Source of the DNA: Erythrobacter sp. SD-21
Lineage (GTDB): Bacteria > Pseudomonadota > Alphaproteobacteria > Sphingomonadales > Sphingomonadaceae
Assembly: GCF_000181515.1 (NCBI RefSeq)
Contig: NZ_ABCG01000002.1
Span: forward strand, 372,001-436,000
DNA: 64,000 bases
Direction of reading: 5' to 3'
Shown: positions 1 to 8,714 of the stretch, one piece after another
Position numbering within the stretch: position 1 is the stretch's first letter
Layout: each line of letters begins with the position of its first letter
Notes under the pieces: model-generated
Seen by the model: the letters and a program-made list of their open reading frames with translations, nothing else
Told to the model about the DNA's origin: nothing
Databases searched by the model: none
Made by a program: the position numbers and the translations under genes

Positions 1-256
1 GGTCGACCGGATCGACCAGATCGAACCTGCGCTCGAGGCCGGAGCCACCCGCCTGCTGCTCGACAACATGGAACCTGCAACCCTGCGCGAAGCCGTCGCG
101 CTGGTCGCCGGCCGGGTACCGACCGAGGCGAGCGGCGGGATAAATCTCGATACCATCCGCGCCAAGGCCGCGACGGGGGTCGACTATGTTTCGGTGGGAA
201 GATTGACCCAGAGCGCGCCGGCCGCCGATATCGGGCTGGACTTCACGCGGCTCTGA
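1..256 (+). CDS. nadC: Nicotinate-nucleotide pyrophosphorylase (carboxylating), C-terminal part
   Basis: Last 84 residues of quinolinate phosphoribosyltransferase, the cytosolic enzyme that turns quinolinate and PRPP into nicotinate mononucleotide, CO2 and PPi in de novo NAD synthesis. The frame is open from base 2, so the gene begins outside the window. LLLDNM, EASGGI and the VDYVSVGRLTQS segment are family hallmarks of the C-terminal barrel, and the protein ends a few residues later, as the family does. The next gene starts 38 bases downstream on the same strand. Confidence 0.93.
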   Translation, partial: VDRIDQIEPALEAGATRLLLDNMEPATLREAVALVAGRVPTEASGGINLDTIRAKAATGVDYVSVGRLTQSAPAADIGLDFTRL

Positions 257-294
257 CCCTTATCAAAAGATGAGGACAGAAAGAGAAAAAAGCC

Positions 295-717
295 ATGCGG
301 CCCAAGGCGATCCGTACATTCGAGTTGCTCTATTTCGGCGCGATCGTGCTCGTGCTGGCCAACGCCGTGCGCGACTATGCCGCCATGCGCGAATCCGCCG
401 CCGGCGATCTCGTGCGCCGCGGGCTCGATCCCGATACTCTGCTGGTTGCGAGCATCGCTTTCGTGGTCGGCATCATGGTGGTGCTGTGGTTCATGGCCGC
501 ACGCCTCAGGGTCGGCTTCGTGCGCTATGTCATGGTCGGCCTGCTGGCGTGGCAGGCCTGGCCCGTCGTGACCGCCCTGTCGGAAGATCGCGGTGGCGGC
601 ATCATCGTCGCGGCCGCCTCGGTCGTGTTGCAGCTTTTGGCCATCGTTTTCAGCTTCCTGCCCGAAGCGCGCGCGTGGTTTGCAGGCGACGATGCAAGCC
701 TGCGCAGCGATCCGTAA
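295..717 (+). CDS. Small four-helix membrane protein, unknown function
   Basis: A 140-residue protein with four hydrophobic segments (about residues 9-26, 50-70, 74-95 and 101-122), so probably an inner-membrane protein. No catalytic or binding motif is visible and I do not recognise a named family with certainty. A purine-rich stretch (gaaagagaaaaa) precedes the ATG. It overlaps the start of the RNase T2 gene by 26 bases, which suggests the two are co-transcribed after nadC. The tail (ARAWFAGDDASLRSDP) is hydrophilic. Confidence 0.75.
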   Translation: MRPKAIRTFELLYFGAIVLVLANAVRDYAAMRESAAGDLVRRGLDPDTLLVASIAFVVGIMVVLWFMAARLRVGFVRYVMVGLLAWQAWPVVTALSEDRGGGIIVAAASVVLQLLAIVFSFLPEARAWFAGDDASLRSDP

Positions 718-1411
718 AGTTGCCAGCCTCGTGGCAGCAGCGATTGCCGCAATGCTGCCCTTGCCCGCCTTCGCGCAGGCCTATCAATGCAGCCTGCCGC
801 GCAGCGTGGAGGTCCCGCGTGTCTCGACCGAGGCCCCGCGCCGCCTGCGGGTTACCGGCTATACGCTCGCGCTGAGCTGGTCGCCCGAATTCTGCCGCTT
901 CCGCGAAAGCCAGCGCCGCCACGCCCGCCAGTGCTCAGGCCGCGAGGGACGTTTTGGCTTTACCGCCCATGGCCTCTGGCCCGAAAGCGGGGGAGGCTGG
1001 CCGCAATGGTGCGGGGGCCGCGACATGAGCGCTGTCGAACTGCGCAAGAGCCTCTGCATCAGCCCCGACGCCTCGCTGGTCACCCGCCAATGGGAAAAGC
1101 ATGGCACCTGTATGGCGAACGCCCCTGCGACCTATCTCAAGGTCACGCGCATCCTCTACAATGGTCTGCGCTGGCCCGATTTCGTCCGCATCAGCCGCGA
1201 GGACGACCTTACCGCCGGCACCATCCGCACCCGCTTGGCCGACGCCAATCCGGGCTGGTTTCCCGAGGCGATCGGCGTCCACCTCGACCGCAAGGGTTGG
1301 CTGGAGGAATTGCGCCTTTGCTACGACAAGCGCTTCATGCCCAAGGCCTGCGACCGGCGACGTTTCGGGGCGGGGGATGAACATGCGGCGAAGATCTGGC
1401 GGGGGCTGTAA
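692..1411 (+). CDS. Secreted ribonuclease T2 family protein
   Basis: A 239-residue RNase T2-type endoribonuclease. Such enzymes cut single-stranded RNA through a 2',3'-cyclic phosphate in the periplasm or outside the cell. Both active-site blocks are present: CAS I as HGLWPE (catalytic His at about 93) and CAS II as WEKHGTC (His at about 137, with the Glu and Lys just before it). The ATG at 692 gives a signal peptide (MQACAAIRK, a hydrophobic core, then AFA-QA). The longer frame from 593 reads through the preceding gene and would bury that signal. Several cysteines fit disulfides. Role inferred: nutrient scavenging or periplasmic RNA turnover. Confidence 0.9.
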   Translation: MQACAAIRKVASLVAAAIAAMLPLPAFAQAYQCSLPRSVEVPRVSTEAPRRLRVTGYTLALSWSPEFCRFRESQRRHARQCSGREGRFGFTAHGLWPESGGGWPQWCGGRDMSAVELRKSLCISPDASLVTRQWEKHGTCMANAPATYLKVTRILYNGLRWPDFVRISREDDLTAGTIRTRLADANPGWFPEAIGVHLDRKGWLEELRLCYDKRFMPKACDRRRFGAGDEHAAKIWRGL

Positions 1412-1473
1412 TTCACGCGCGAACGTGAGCCGTCGCTTGGGGCGTTGCGATAATTTGTGGAGTCAAGAACGTC

Positions 1474-1725
1474 ATGAATTTTCGGGATAACGACTGGATT
1501 GCACTAGTTAAAGCGACGCGCGAGAAGTTTGGCGTATCCATACAGGATGCTCATGACCTGATTTTCTCTGACGAAGAAATGCGCAGGCTCGTAACTAGGA
1601 TCAATCAGAACCTTCGATGTCGCACGATGGCCTCGAAAGACATAGCGCAAAACGGCAAGGCCTCCCGTTTCGTAAGAGATGGCGAACGGATCAAGTTTCG
1701 CCGTATCGACGGACAACGCGATTAG
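1474..1725 (+). CDS. Small hypothetical protein, 83 aa
   Basis: Begins ATG after a weak purine-rich site (tggagtc, about 11 bases upstream). The stretch [20 protein letters not shown] loosely resembles the C-terminal helix of ribosomal protein L7/L12, but the similarity is too short to assign a family. The rest is basic ([18 protein letters not shown], then RIKFRRI). The region is visibly less GC-rich than its neighbours. It lies alone between rnase T2 and the convergent tadA gene, with its stop only 31 bases from the tadA stop. Function unknown; it could be a lineage-specific or acquired gene. Confidence 0.55.
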   Translation: MNFRDNDWIALVKATREKFGVSIQDAHDLIFSDEEMRRLVTRINQNLRCRTMASKDIAQNGKASRFVRDGERIKFRRIDGQRD

Positions 1726-1756
1726 TCTGAAATTCGGTCGTTTGCAGGCCGACAAT

Positions 1757-2212
1757 TTACCGCCGCCCCCTGAAAAAATCGCGCAGCATCTCCGCCGCCC
1801 TTTCCTCGCCAAGCCCCGCGTAGACCTCCGGCTTGTGCAGGCATTGCTCCTGCTCGAACACCCGCGCTCCATGCTCCACCGCGCCGCCCTTGGGGTCGCT
1901 CGCGCCGTAATAGACCTTGGCCAGCCGCGCGTGGACGATGGCGCCGGCACACATGGCGCAGGGTTCCAGCGTGACCCAGAGTTCGCATGTCGTGAGGCGT
2001 TCCTGCCCCAGTGCCTCGGCGGCGCGGCGAATCGCGAGAATTTCGGCGTGGGCGGTGGGATCGCAAGTTTCGCGAGGGGTGTTGTGGGCCTCGGCGATGA
2101 TCGCCCCGTCGCGCGTAATAACCGCACCCACCGGCACCTCGCCTGCCGCCGCGCTCGCCTCGGCCAGCTCGAGCGCGCGATTCATGGGTTGCGGGAGAGT
2201 CCAGGAAGCCAT
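1757..2212 (-). CDS. tadA: tRNA adenosine(34) deaminase TadA
   Basis: A 151-residue zinc deaminase that converts A34 to inosine in the anticodon wobble position of tRNA-Arg(ACG). The catalytic HAE motif is at residues 55-57, where the His binds zinc and the Glu shuttles protons. The second zinc half-site PCAMCAG is at 84-90. Both match the cytidine/deoxycytidylate deaminase fold, and the length is normal for TadA. It stands alone, divergent from rpmB. A free nucleoside or guanine deaminase is the main alternative, but [15 protein letters not shown] is typical of TadA. Confidence 0.93.
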   Translation of the reverse strand: MASWTLPQPMNRALELAEASAAAGEVPVGAVITRDGAIIAEAHNTPRETCDPTAHAEILAIRRAAEALGQERLTTCELWVTLEPCAMCAGAIVHARLAKVYYGASDPKGGAVEHGARVFEQEQCLHKPEVYAGLGEERAAEMLRDFFRGRR

Positions 2213-2371
2213 ACCAGCGCCTCGCTAGCCCCCGGCGGGCCAGCGCGCAACGCGCTTGACGATTCGCACCCTCACCGCTATGCGCGCCGCTTTCCGGGAA
2301 TAGTGAGCCCCCGACCCGCCCACACGCGGTCACGGGAACTCGCCCCGCCCATTCGAACGAAGAGACTTATC

Positions 2372-2659
2372 ATGTCGCGTATTTGCGAACTCACCGGCAA
2401 AGGCCGCCAGGTCGGCAACAATGTGAGCCACGCCAACAACAAGACCAAGCGCGTCTTCCTGCCGAACCTGCAGAACGTCACGCTGATGAGCGAGAAGCTG
2501 GACCGCAGCTTTAAGTTCCGCGTCTCGACGCAGGGCCTGCGTTCGGTCGAGCACAATGGCGGCCTCGACAACTGGCTGATGAAGACCAGCGACGAGAAGC
2601 TGTCGGCCAACGCGCTCAAGGTGAAGCGCGAGCTGAAGAAGGCCGCCGCCGCCTCCTAA
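2372..2659 (+). CDS. rpmB: 50S ribosomal protein L28
   Basis: A 95-residue L28 protein of the large ribosomal subunit. It begins [20 protein letters not shown], the diagnostic N-terminus, and has the KRVFLPNLQ block and a basic, alanine-rich tail. The ATG at 2372 is chosen because it matches the family start exactly; the long upstream reading frame is antisense to tadA. An intrinsic terminator follows at 2702-2733. Confidence 0.97.
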   Translation: MSRICELTGKGRQVGNNVSHANNKTKRVFLPNLQNVTLMSEKLDRSFKFRVSTQGLRSVEHNGGLDNWLMKTSDEKLSANALKVKRELKKAAAAS

Positions 2660-2701
2660 GGTCTGGCGGCGCTTCGGCGTCGGTTCTCAATCGATCACGC
2701 G

Positions 2702-2733
2702 AAAGGCGCGCGGGGCTTACCTGCGCGCCTTTT
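2702..2733. terminator. Bidirectional rho-independent terminator, rpmB / phytase-like gene
   Basis: An inverted repeat AAAGGCGCGC (2702-2711) pairs with GCGCGCCTTT (2723-2732) and is followed by a short T run on the plus strand and preceded by A residues, giving T's on the minus strand. It sits between the convergent ends of rpmB and the phytase-like gene and overlaps the last 17 bases of the latter. Confidence 0.75.
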
Positions 2734-3721
2734 GCCGTGCCTGCTCGCCGCCCGTCTTCTGACGCAGGTCCCAGCGCAGCTTGAGCAGATAGGTGTGCTG
2801 GTAGCTGGCGAAATTGTCGTCCGAGATCAGCCACAGGCTCCAAGTGCCGTCACGCTCGTCGACCACGGCGAGGCCTTCGTAATTGTCGCTGGGGAAAGGC
2901 TCCTCGATCCGGGCGAGAAAGCGGCTTTCCACCTCTGCATCCGCCTCAATGTCCGCAGGATCGAGAATCAGGAGCAGGGCAGGAAAGCGCGGCGGCAGCC
3001 ACAGCTCCAGCCCGCGCATCAGGACCACGATCTTGCCATTGGGCAGCACGACGGCGTCCGAGGGGCGAAACCCGGGGCGACCCAAGAAGGTGAAGGGGAT
3101 CGGCTCGGCGCCCTCGGTCGGGTCGGAGGGGTAGAGCAGAGCCGCGTGGCGCGCATGGCCGGGCGAATGCTCCTCGATCACCACGAAGCGTCCGTCGCGT
3201 AGGCGCACCAGCGATTCGGGGCCCGAATTGCTGCCCCAGTCCTTCATCTCCGGCGGGCGGACTTGGCTTTGCCGTCGCAGTTTCGGCCCGAAGCGAATGA
3301 TCTGCTGCGCCCATTCCAGCCCCGCCCAGACCGTGCCGGTCGCAGGGTCGATGGTGAGTGATTCCAAATCGACATGCGTCTTGTCGGCGCGTTCGAAATT
3401 CAGGAATTTGGCGAGGCGCGGAGGCGCATTCGAACGGTCGGGACGGGGCAAGTGCATGAGCCGCCCGGCGTCGCTTCCGGCGAGGAATTCGCCGCTCGGC
3501 CGCATCACCAGCGCCGAGTAACCGCCGAAATGGTCGTTCTCGCTGGAAAGCTCCCACGCCCCGTCGAGCACGAGCGGGCCCGAACGCAGCCGTTCCACGT
3601 CGAGGCGTTCGATCGTCACCGGCGAGGTGTAATCGGGCGGCGCGGGCTCGCTGCGCACGAAGGTACCGGGCGCAAGGCCGAGCGCCACCAGGAGGGCAAG
3701 GGTTTTGCGTTTCACGGGCAT
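2717..3721 (-). CDS. Esterase-like activity of phytase family protein (secreted)
   Basis: A 334-residue exported protein with the beta-propeller-like 'esterase-like activity of phytase' domain (PF13449 type). The first 25 residues form a signal peptide (MPVKRK then a leucine/alanine core). Blade motifs include FGGYSALVM, HVDLESLTIDP, GPESLVRLRDGRFVVIEE, FRPSDAVVLPNG and the closing NYEGLAVVDERDG-WLISDDNF. In this family the acidic residues bind calcium. The substrate is unknown. The gene is separate from the M23 peptidase gene by 45 bases and the two may form one unit, transcribed from the peptidase side. Confidence 0.82.
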   Translation of the reverse strand: MPVKRKTLALLVALGLAPGTFVRSEPAPPDYTSPVTIERLDVERLRSGPLVLDGAWELSSENDHFGGYSALVMRPSGEFLAGSDAGRLMHLPRPDRSNAPPRLAKFLNFERADKTHVDLESLTIDPATGTVWAGLEWAQQIIRFGPKLRRQSQVRPPEMKDWGSNSGPESLVRLRDGRFVVIEEHSPGHARHAALLYPSDPTEGAEPIPFTFLGRPGFRPSDAVVLPNGKIVVLMRGLELWLPPRFPALLLILDPADIEADAEVESRFLARIEEPFPSDNYEGLAVVDERDGTWSLWLISDDNFASYQHTYLLKLRWDLRQKTGGEQARQKARR

Positions 3722-3766
3722 CGCCGTGGCGCTGCTAGTCTGTCGCTACCCTGAGCGAAAGCCGCG

Positions 3767-4693
3767 TCATGGCATGGGCGGCAGGAAAAGCAGCGGATCA
3801 AGGCGATTGCCCTTCCACACGAGGCTCCAGTGAAGATGCGACCCCGTCGCGCGTCCGGTGGCCCCAACATTGCCAAGCGCCTGCCCTTGCCGGACCGTTT
3901 CGCCCTCGCTGACGGAAAGCTGCGAAAGGTGGATGAAGGCGCTGTTGAGGCCGGCCCCATGGTCGAGGATGATGATCCCCCCTTCGAGGCTGAAGCCGGT
4001 CCGCGCGAGGACTACCACGCCATCGGCAGGGGCTACGAAGGGTGTGCCGTTGCCCGGCGCGATGTCGATGCCCGAATGGTAGCTGCCCGGCTCGCCGCGA
4101 TAGATCCGCTGGCGCCCGAAGCGGCCGGAAATGCGTCCGGTGACCGGCCAGATGAACTCCTGCCGCCATCCTTGCGCGTCCGTTTCCCGCTCGCGCGCTT
4201 CCTTGATCGCCAGCCATTCCGGCTCGCGTGTGGCCCACCACGCCTCGCCGCCACCACCGGTGCCCTTGGCTACATTGATGCGCTCGATGTCCCAAGCGCG
4301 CGGGGCAATGGCGAGCGGCTGGACAAGGCTGCGCCCGATCTTGTGCTCGGCCGTAAGCAGGAGCGAGGATGGCGAATCGCGGTCGAAAGCGGCGAAGAAA
4401 TTGCCGTCCTCGTCGAAACTGACTGGCGTGTCGCCGATCATCGCGGACTGCGTGCCTTCGGGCAGCGTCCCGCGCACCCAGCCACCCTGCGTCAGAGCGC
4501 TATCTTCCAGCGTAATTTTGAGGTCGACCGTGCGAGCGAGAGCAGGCTCCTCCGCCAGCTCAGGCTTGGCGACCTCGGCAGGCTCCACAACTTCCTCCGC
4601 CACCAGAGCGGTCATGATATCGACCTGCGGCGTTGCCACCGAACAGGCGCTCGCAGCGAAAAAGAGAAGCGGTGCGACCCTTCGCAGGTTCAC
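3767..4693 (-). CDS. M23 family metallopeptidase (possible lipoprotein)
   Basis: A 308-residue envelope endopeptidase of the LytM/M23 family, which cleaves peptidoglycan cross-bridges. Zinc ligands are visible as HSGID (His206, Asp210) and SHLHW (His286, His288), so the enzyme looks active rather than a degenerate activator. The N-terminus has a hydrophobic stretch ending AASAC17, a weak lipobox. A long acidic linker (residues 30-55) and a beta-rich domain precede the catalytic domain. Its start codon overlaps the stop of the DUF2093 gene by 4 bases (ATGA), so the two are probably translationally coupled. Confidence 0.9.
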   Translation of the reverse strand: MNLRRVAPLLFFAASACSVATPQVDIMTALVAEEVVEPAEVAKPELAEEPALARTVDLKITLEDSALTQGGWVRGTLPEGTQSAMIGDTPVSFDEDGNFFAAFDRDSPSSLLLTAEHKIGRSLVQPLAIAPRAWDIERINVAKGTGGGGEAWWATREPEWLAIKEARERETDAQGWRQEFIWPVTGRISGRFGRQRIYRGEPGSYHSGIDIAPGNGTPFVAPADGVVVLARTGFSLEGGIIILDHGAGLNSAFIHLSQLSVSEGETVRQGQALGNVGATGRATGSHLHWSLVWKGNRLDPLLFLPPMP

Positions 4694-4905
4694 GGTTTCA
4701 GCCGCTCGGTCGCCAGTTCGGCGCTGGCGTAGGCTTCCTGGTGCTCGACCGACCAGTAACGCAATTCCTCAAGCGGGATCGGCACGCCGCTGGCGGCGCA
4801 GAAGACATGGTTGCCCGTGCGCAAGACGCGAAATCCGTTGGGTCCGTAATGCAGCTTGGCCTCGCCCGGGGGCGGGCCGGCGTTCTTGTTCATCAACATG
4901 GGCAT
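4690..4905 (-). CDS. DUF2093 domain-containing protein
   Basis: A 71-residue protein matching the alphaproteobacterial DUF2093 family: LHYGPNGFRVLRTGNHVFCA followed by SGVPIPLEELRYWSVEHQEAY. The function is unknown. The family is small, cytosolic and commonly sits beside xseA, as here, where xseA ends 18 bases upstream. The order xseA, DUF2093, M23 peptidase suggests one transcript. Confidence 0.85.
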   Translation of the reverse strand: MPMLMNKNAGPPPGEAKLHYGPNGFRVLRTGNHVFCAASGVPIPLEELRYWSVEHQEAYASAELATERLKP

Positions 4906-4923
4906 TATCCTAGCAGGACGTGT

Positions 4924-6390
4924 CTATCCGAACAAATCGTCCTGCGCCGACGGCGTTCGTTTTTTCGGCGCGGCGCGCTTCTTCGGCGGGGTCGGCCAGG
5001 AAGGCGGCGCGGCATCGCCGGTCGAGACCGCCAGATCGCCATCGCGGAACTTGAGCGTCAGCGCAGCCTCCTTCGCCGCTTCGGCGCGGTCGGTCAGGGT
5101 GCGGCCGCCGCTCGTGGTGACGCGGACATAGCCACGGCTAAGCGGACGATCGGGGTGGAGCTGGCTCGCCAGCCGGGCAAGCGCGTCGAGCTGGCTGCGC
5201 TTCTCGCCCAGCGGCCGCGTGAGCAGGCTCGGCGGCAGGCGCAATCCATCGAGCTTGTTCTTGCCTTCGCGCACAATCCCCTTGAGCGTGCCGGGAGAAA
5301 ACCGGTGCCGCGCCAGCGCCTCGCGCGCCTTGCCGGTGCGGTCCATCAAGCCGCGGCGCAGGGCTTCGGCGAGATCGTCGAGCGCCTGCCCTTGCGGTTG
5401 GAGCAGCGTTTGCGCGGAAGGCAGCCGGTCGGCGCGCGCCTCCAGCCGTTCGCGTCCCAACTGCACGGGGCGCAGGATCGCGCGTTTGGTCCGCGCTTCG
5501 AAATCGGCCAGCGTTGCGGCCAGTTCGGCGCGGACGGGCACGGCGATCTCGGCCGCCGCGGTCGGTGTCGGTGCGCGACGGTCGGCGGCGTAGTCGGCCA
5601 GCGTCGTGTCGGTCTCGTGCCCGACGGCGCTGATCGTGGGGATCGAGCATTCGGCGATGGCGCGCACCACCTGTTCCTCGTTAAAGCTCCACAAATCTTC
5701 GATCGAGCCGCCGCCGCGCGCAACGATTACAAGGTCGGGCCGGTCGGGATGGCCCTCCGGCAGGTGCGAGAAACCGCGCACCGCGCCCGCGACCTGCTCC
5801 GCCGCGCCCTGCCCCTGCACCAGCACCGGCCACACGACCACGCGGCTCGGGAAACGGTCGGCAAGGCGGTGGAGGATGTCGCGAATCACCGCCCCGGTCG
5901 GCGAGGTGACGACGCCGATGGTCTTCGGCAGGAACGGCAGGCGGCGCTTGCGGCCCTCGTCGAACAGCCCTTCGGCCGCCAGCCGCGCGCGGGTCTTTTC
6001 CAAGAGCGCCAGCAGCGCGCCTTCGCCCGCCAGTTCCATCCGCTCGACCACGATCTGGTATTTGGAGCGCCCCGGGTAGGTGGTCAGCTTGCCCGAGGCG
6101 ACCACCTCCAGCCCGTCCTCCGGGTTGAACGGCAGACGCTGCGTGTTGCCGCGCCACATGACCGCGTCGATCACCGCTTTTTCATCTTTCAGCGCCGCGT
6201 AGAGATGCCCCGAAGCCGCGCGCTTCACGCCCGACAGTTCGCCGCGCAGCCGGACAAAACCGAAACGGTCCTCCACCGTGCGTTTCAAAATATTCGAGAT
6301 TTCGCTCACCGAGAGCGGCTCGGCGTTGTCGCCGGGGCGGCGCTTCGCTACCAAGCCGTCAGTGTCATCATCTGGGAAATCGGCGGCCAT
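4924..6390 (-). CDS. xseA: Exodeoxyribonuclease VII large subunit
   Basis: A 488-residue large subunit of exonuclease VII, which degrades single-stranded DNA in both directions as a complex with XseB. It has the N-terminal OB-fold ([19 protein letters not shown], about residues 26-125), the catalytic core with [18 protein letters not shown] and [17 protein letters not shown], the [23 protein letters not shown]-type block, a long coiled region and a lysine-rich tail ([11 protein letters not shown]). The ATG at 6390 is chosen because the family begins about there; a longer upstream frame is antisense to purD. Its start codon overlaps that of purD on the other strand. Confidence 0.95.
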   Translation of the reverse strand: MAADFPDDDTDGLVAKRRPGDNAEPLSVSEISNILKRTVEDRFGFVRLRGELSGVKRAASGHLYAALKDEKAVIDAVMWRGNTQRLPFNPEDGLEVVASGKLTTYPGRSKYQIVVERMELAGEGALLALLEKTRARLAAEGLFDEGRKRRLPFLPKTIGVVTSPTGAVIRDILHRLADRFPSRVVVWPVLVQGQGAAEQVAGAVRGFSHLPEGHPDRPDLVIVARGGGSIEDLWSFNEEQVVRAIAECSIPTISAVGHETDTTLADYAADRRAPTPTAAAEIAVPVRAELAATLADFEARTKRAILRPVQLGRERLEARADRLPSAQTLLQPQGQALDDLAEALRRGLMDRTGKAREALARHRFSPGTLKGIVREGKNKLDGLRLPPSLLTRPLGEKRSQLDALARLASQLHPDRPLSRGYVRVTTSGGRTLTDRAEAAKEAALTLKFRDGDLAVSTGDAAPPSWPTPPKKRAAPKKRTPSAQDDLFG

Positions 6391-7666
6391 GAATATCCTT
6401 TTGCTCGGCAGCGGCGGACGCGAACATGCGCTGGCTTGGAAGGTGGCGCAATCGCCCCGATGCGACAAGCTGTGGGTGAGCCCTGGCAACCCCGGCATGG
6501 AAGAATGCGCGCAATGCGTCGCCCTCGATAGCAGCGACCACGCGGCCGTGGTCAAGTTCTGCGAAGAAAACGCGGTTCAGCTCGTCGTGATCGGCCCCGA
6601 AGTGCCGCTTGTCGAGGGGTTGGCGGATAGCCTGAAAACCGCCGATATCCTGAGCTTCGGCCCATCGAAAGCCGCCGCGCAGCTCGAAGGCAGCAAGAGC
6701 TTCACCAAGGAATTGTGCCAGCGCGCCGGCATCCCCACCGCCCGTTTCGAACGATGCACCTCGCTCGAGGCGGCCTGGGGCGCGCTCAAGAAATTTGATG
6801 CGCCTTTCGTTCTCAAGGCCGATGGTCTGGCGGCGGGCAAGGGCGTGGTGATCGCGGAAACCCGTGACGAGGCGCAGGAAGCCTTGTCCGAAATGTTCGA
6901 CGGCAAGTTCGGCAGTGCGGGCAGCGAAGTCGTGATCGAACAGTTCCTCACGGGCGAGGAAGCGAGCTTCTTCGCGCTGACCGATGGCGAGACGATCGTG
7001 CCGCTCGCCAGCGCGCAGGACCACAAGCGCGTGGGCGATGGCGACGAAGGCCCCAACACGGGCGGCATGGGCGCCTATTCGCCCGCGCCGGTGCTGACCG
7101 ATACCCTTCGCGAGCAGGCGATACGCGAGATCATCGAGCCGACCGTGCGCACCATGCGCGAAGAAGGCATGCCCTATTCGGGCGTACTCTATGCCGGGCT
7201 GATGCTGACAAACACCGGTCCGCAGCTGATCGAATACAACGTACGCTTCGGCGATCCGGAATGCCAGGTGCTGATGATGCGGCTGGAAAGCGACCTCGTC
7301 GAGCTGATGCTGGCCTGCGCCAAGCGGCGACTGGGCGAGATCGAGGCACCAAAGATGAGCGACGACTTCGCGCTGACCGTGGTGATGGCTGCCGAAGGCT
7401 ATCCCGGCACACCGAAGAAGGGTGGCAGCATCGATCTGGGCAAGGCCGAGGCGAATGGCGCCAAGGTCTTCCACGCCGGGACCAGCCGCGAGGGCGACCA
7501 GCTCGTCTCGAGCGGCGGCCGCGTGCTTAATGTCACAGCAAAGGGCTCAAGCGCCACCGAAGCGCAGCGCGCGGCCTACGCTGCCGTCGACGCGATAGAC
7601 TTCGCCGATGGCTTTTGCCGCCGCGACATTGGACAGCGTGAGGTGCGCCGCGAGCGGCATGGGTGA
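6389..7666 (+). CDS. purD: Phosphoribosylamine--glycine ligase
   Basis: A 425-residue GAR synthetase, the ATP-grasp enzyme that joins glycine to phosphoribosylamine in purine synthesis. The protein starts [18 protein letters not shown], the exact family N-terminus, with later blocks [47 protein letters not shown] and [12 protein letters not shown]. The ATG at 6389 is used because the longer frame is antisense to xseA. The start codon shares two bases with the xseA start codon, so the two genes have no separate intergenic promoter and each must be transcribed from inside the other. Confidence 0.96.
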   Translation: MNILLLGSGGREHALAWKVAQSPRCDKLWVSPGNPGMEECAQCVALDSSDHAAVVKFCEENAVQLVVIGPEVPLVEGLADSLKTADILSFGPSKAAAQLEGSKSFTKELCQRAGIPTARFERCTSLEAAWGALKKFDAPFVLKADGLAAGKGVVIAETRDEAQEALSEMFDGKFGSAGSEVVIEQFLTGEEASFFALTDGETIVPLASAQDHKRVGDGDEGPNTGGMGAYSPAPVLTDTLREQAIREIIEPTVRTMREEGMPYSGVLYAGLMLTNTGPQLIEYNVRFGDPECQVLMMRLESDLVELMLACAKRRLGEIEAPKMSDDFALTVVMAAEGYPGTPKKGGSIDLGKAEANGAKVFHAGTSREGDQLVSSGGRVLNVTAKGSSATEAQRAAYAAVDAIDFADGFCRRDIGQREVRRERHG

Positions 7667-7750
7667 GGTATTCTACCGTCGGGAATGTCAGCTTTCGGGC
7701 AACCTAGTCGGTAGCTGGTAGGACTGAAATTGGGGTGGTTAGCGGACGCC

Positions 7751-8056
7751 TTAAATCCCTACAATCTCATCCCAAATGAAAGCCAAAATAGCTATCAAAA
7801 GAATCGACGAAGGTAAGGCAATGAAGATAAGGCTTGTCCATTTGTAGGACCAAAAGCCATTCCGCTGATCCTCTGGGACCAATCGTGCAAACGGCCAAAT
7901 CTGTATAAAAGTGTTCACCGCCGCGATTGTTGGGGCGATAATCAGCATGCCCAAAAAGCTCGCGTCGGGGTCGCTGCTTGAGAGAATGACACCTGCCAAC
8001 AGCAGCATGACAAAGGTAATAACGTAGCAGACGGTCAGATAGCGTTTGAGCGACAT
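7751..8056 (-). CDS. Hypothetical membrane protein, 101 aa
   Basis: Contains three or four hydrophobic stretches (about residues 8-26, 34-55, 72-98) and a short charged loop (ARLVPEDQRNGFWSYKW), so it is probably an inner-membrane protein. No family is recognised. The gene is clearly lower in GC than its surroundings and lies between purD and a cluster of short dispersed repeats, which fits a lineage-specific or acquired gene. The ATG at 8056 begins MSLKRYLTVC. Function unknown. Confidence 0.6.
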   Translation of the reverse strand: MSLKRYLTVCYVITFVMLLLAGVILSSSDPDASFLGMLIIAPTIAAVNTFIQIWPFARLVPEDQRNGFWSYKWTSLIFIALPSSILLIAILAFIWDEIVGI

Positions 8057-8080
8057 CTACTCGGGCTAGCTCGCTTGCCC

Positions 8081-8126
8081 AATGTCCGCAATTAGGTCGT
8101 TAGCGGAATGTCCGCTTTTTTCTGAA
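8081..8126 (+). repeat. Dispersed intergenic repeat, copy A
   Basis: Starts aatgtccgcaattaggtcgt and continues tagcggaatgtccgctttt. The central block GTCGTTAGC and the flanking GTCCGC are shared with copies B (8645-8688) and, in part, C (24147-24186, minus strand). It lies in the gap between the membrane-protein gene and the lipoprotein gene. Confidence 0.6.
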
Positions 8127-8177
8127 AAGCGAGTTTAGCTGCCAGTCCGCTTTTGGCGGCACGCACAACGCGGCTGA

Positions 8178-8207
8178 ATGTCCGATTATGGGGTAGAAAG
8201 CGGACAT
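8178..8207. repeat. Dispersed intergenic repeat, copy D (inverted ends)
   Basis: ATGTCCG (8178-8184) and CGGACAT (8201-8207) form perfect inverted ends around a 16-base centre. The ends match the ATGTCCGC ends of the other copies. The apparent ATG at 8178 lies inside this element, which argues against using it as the start of the lipoprotein gene that follows. Confidence 0.6.
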
Positions 8208-8228
8208 GGCCGAACCTACGGTGGTGTC

Positions 8229-8630
8229 ATGAAAACCGCTTCGATTGCTTTAGGCTTTTGTCTGGTCCTGATCAGTTGCCAGAAACCAAATTGGGTGACA
8301 ATCGATCTTCCAGCGTCTCCCGACGGCGCCTTCAGATCAAAGCTGGAAACCCTATCAGAAGGCGGTGGCCTTTACGTGTCACGACAGGGTGAAAAATGGG
8401 CGGAATATCGGTGGTTGTCTTACGGACAGTGTGCTGGTGCTGAACTGTATTGGGCCGCAAACAATGATTTGATCCTAGCCTATGATCGAATTGAATTAAG
8501 CTATTTCGTCGATGCACCCGACGCTTGGGGTGGGGCAAAGGTCCTATTGTGTAACAAGAGGAATAGCGATTGCCCCACGGCAAAATCGAGAGTCACTCAA
8601 ATTCCGAGTTGTAACGATTTTCAGGTCTAA
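8229..8630 (+). CDS. Putative lipoprotein, 133 aa
   Basis: The ATG at 8229 gives MKTASIALGFCLVLISCQ, a signal peptide ending in a lipobox (LISC), so the protein is probably lipid-anchored. The upstream in-frame ATG at 8178 lies in a repeat and would displace the signal. The mature part has four further cysteines (GQCAG, VLLCNKRNSDC, PSCNDF) that could form disulfides. No family is recognised. Like the membrane gene at 7751 it is AT-richer than the genome average and is bracketed by copies of the same repeat. Confidence 0.6.
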   Translation: MKTASIALGFCLVLISCQKPNWVTIDLPASPDGAFRSKLETLSEGGGLYVSRQGEKWAEYRWLSYGQCAGAELYWAANNDLILAYDRIELSYFVDAPDAWGGAKVLLCNKRNSDCPTAKSRVTQIPSCNDFQV

Positions 8631-8644
8631 CGCTAAAATTGCTT

Positions 8645-8688
8645 CGACGTCCGCAAATGGGTCGTTAGCTGAAATTCCGCTTTCTGCC
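8645..8688 (+). repeat. Dispersed intergenic repeat, copy B
   Basis: Reads gacgtccgcaaatgggtcgt then tagctgaaattccgctttctgcc. It aligns over about 40 bases with copy A, sharing GTCCGCAA, GGTCGTTAGC, TTCCGCTTT. It lies immediately after the lipoprotein gene and before the end of the acyl-CoA dehydrogenase gene. Confidence 0.6.
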
Positions 8689-8714
8689 AAAACAGGCGCG
8701 AAACTGCCTTCCGC

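Noticed and set aside
4633-6531. A very long open frame opposite xseA and the M23 peptidase gene
   Set aside because: High-GC shadow of well-identified genes on the other strand; composition is arginine/glycine-rich without any recognisable domain.
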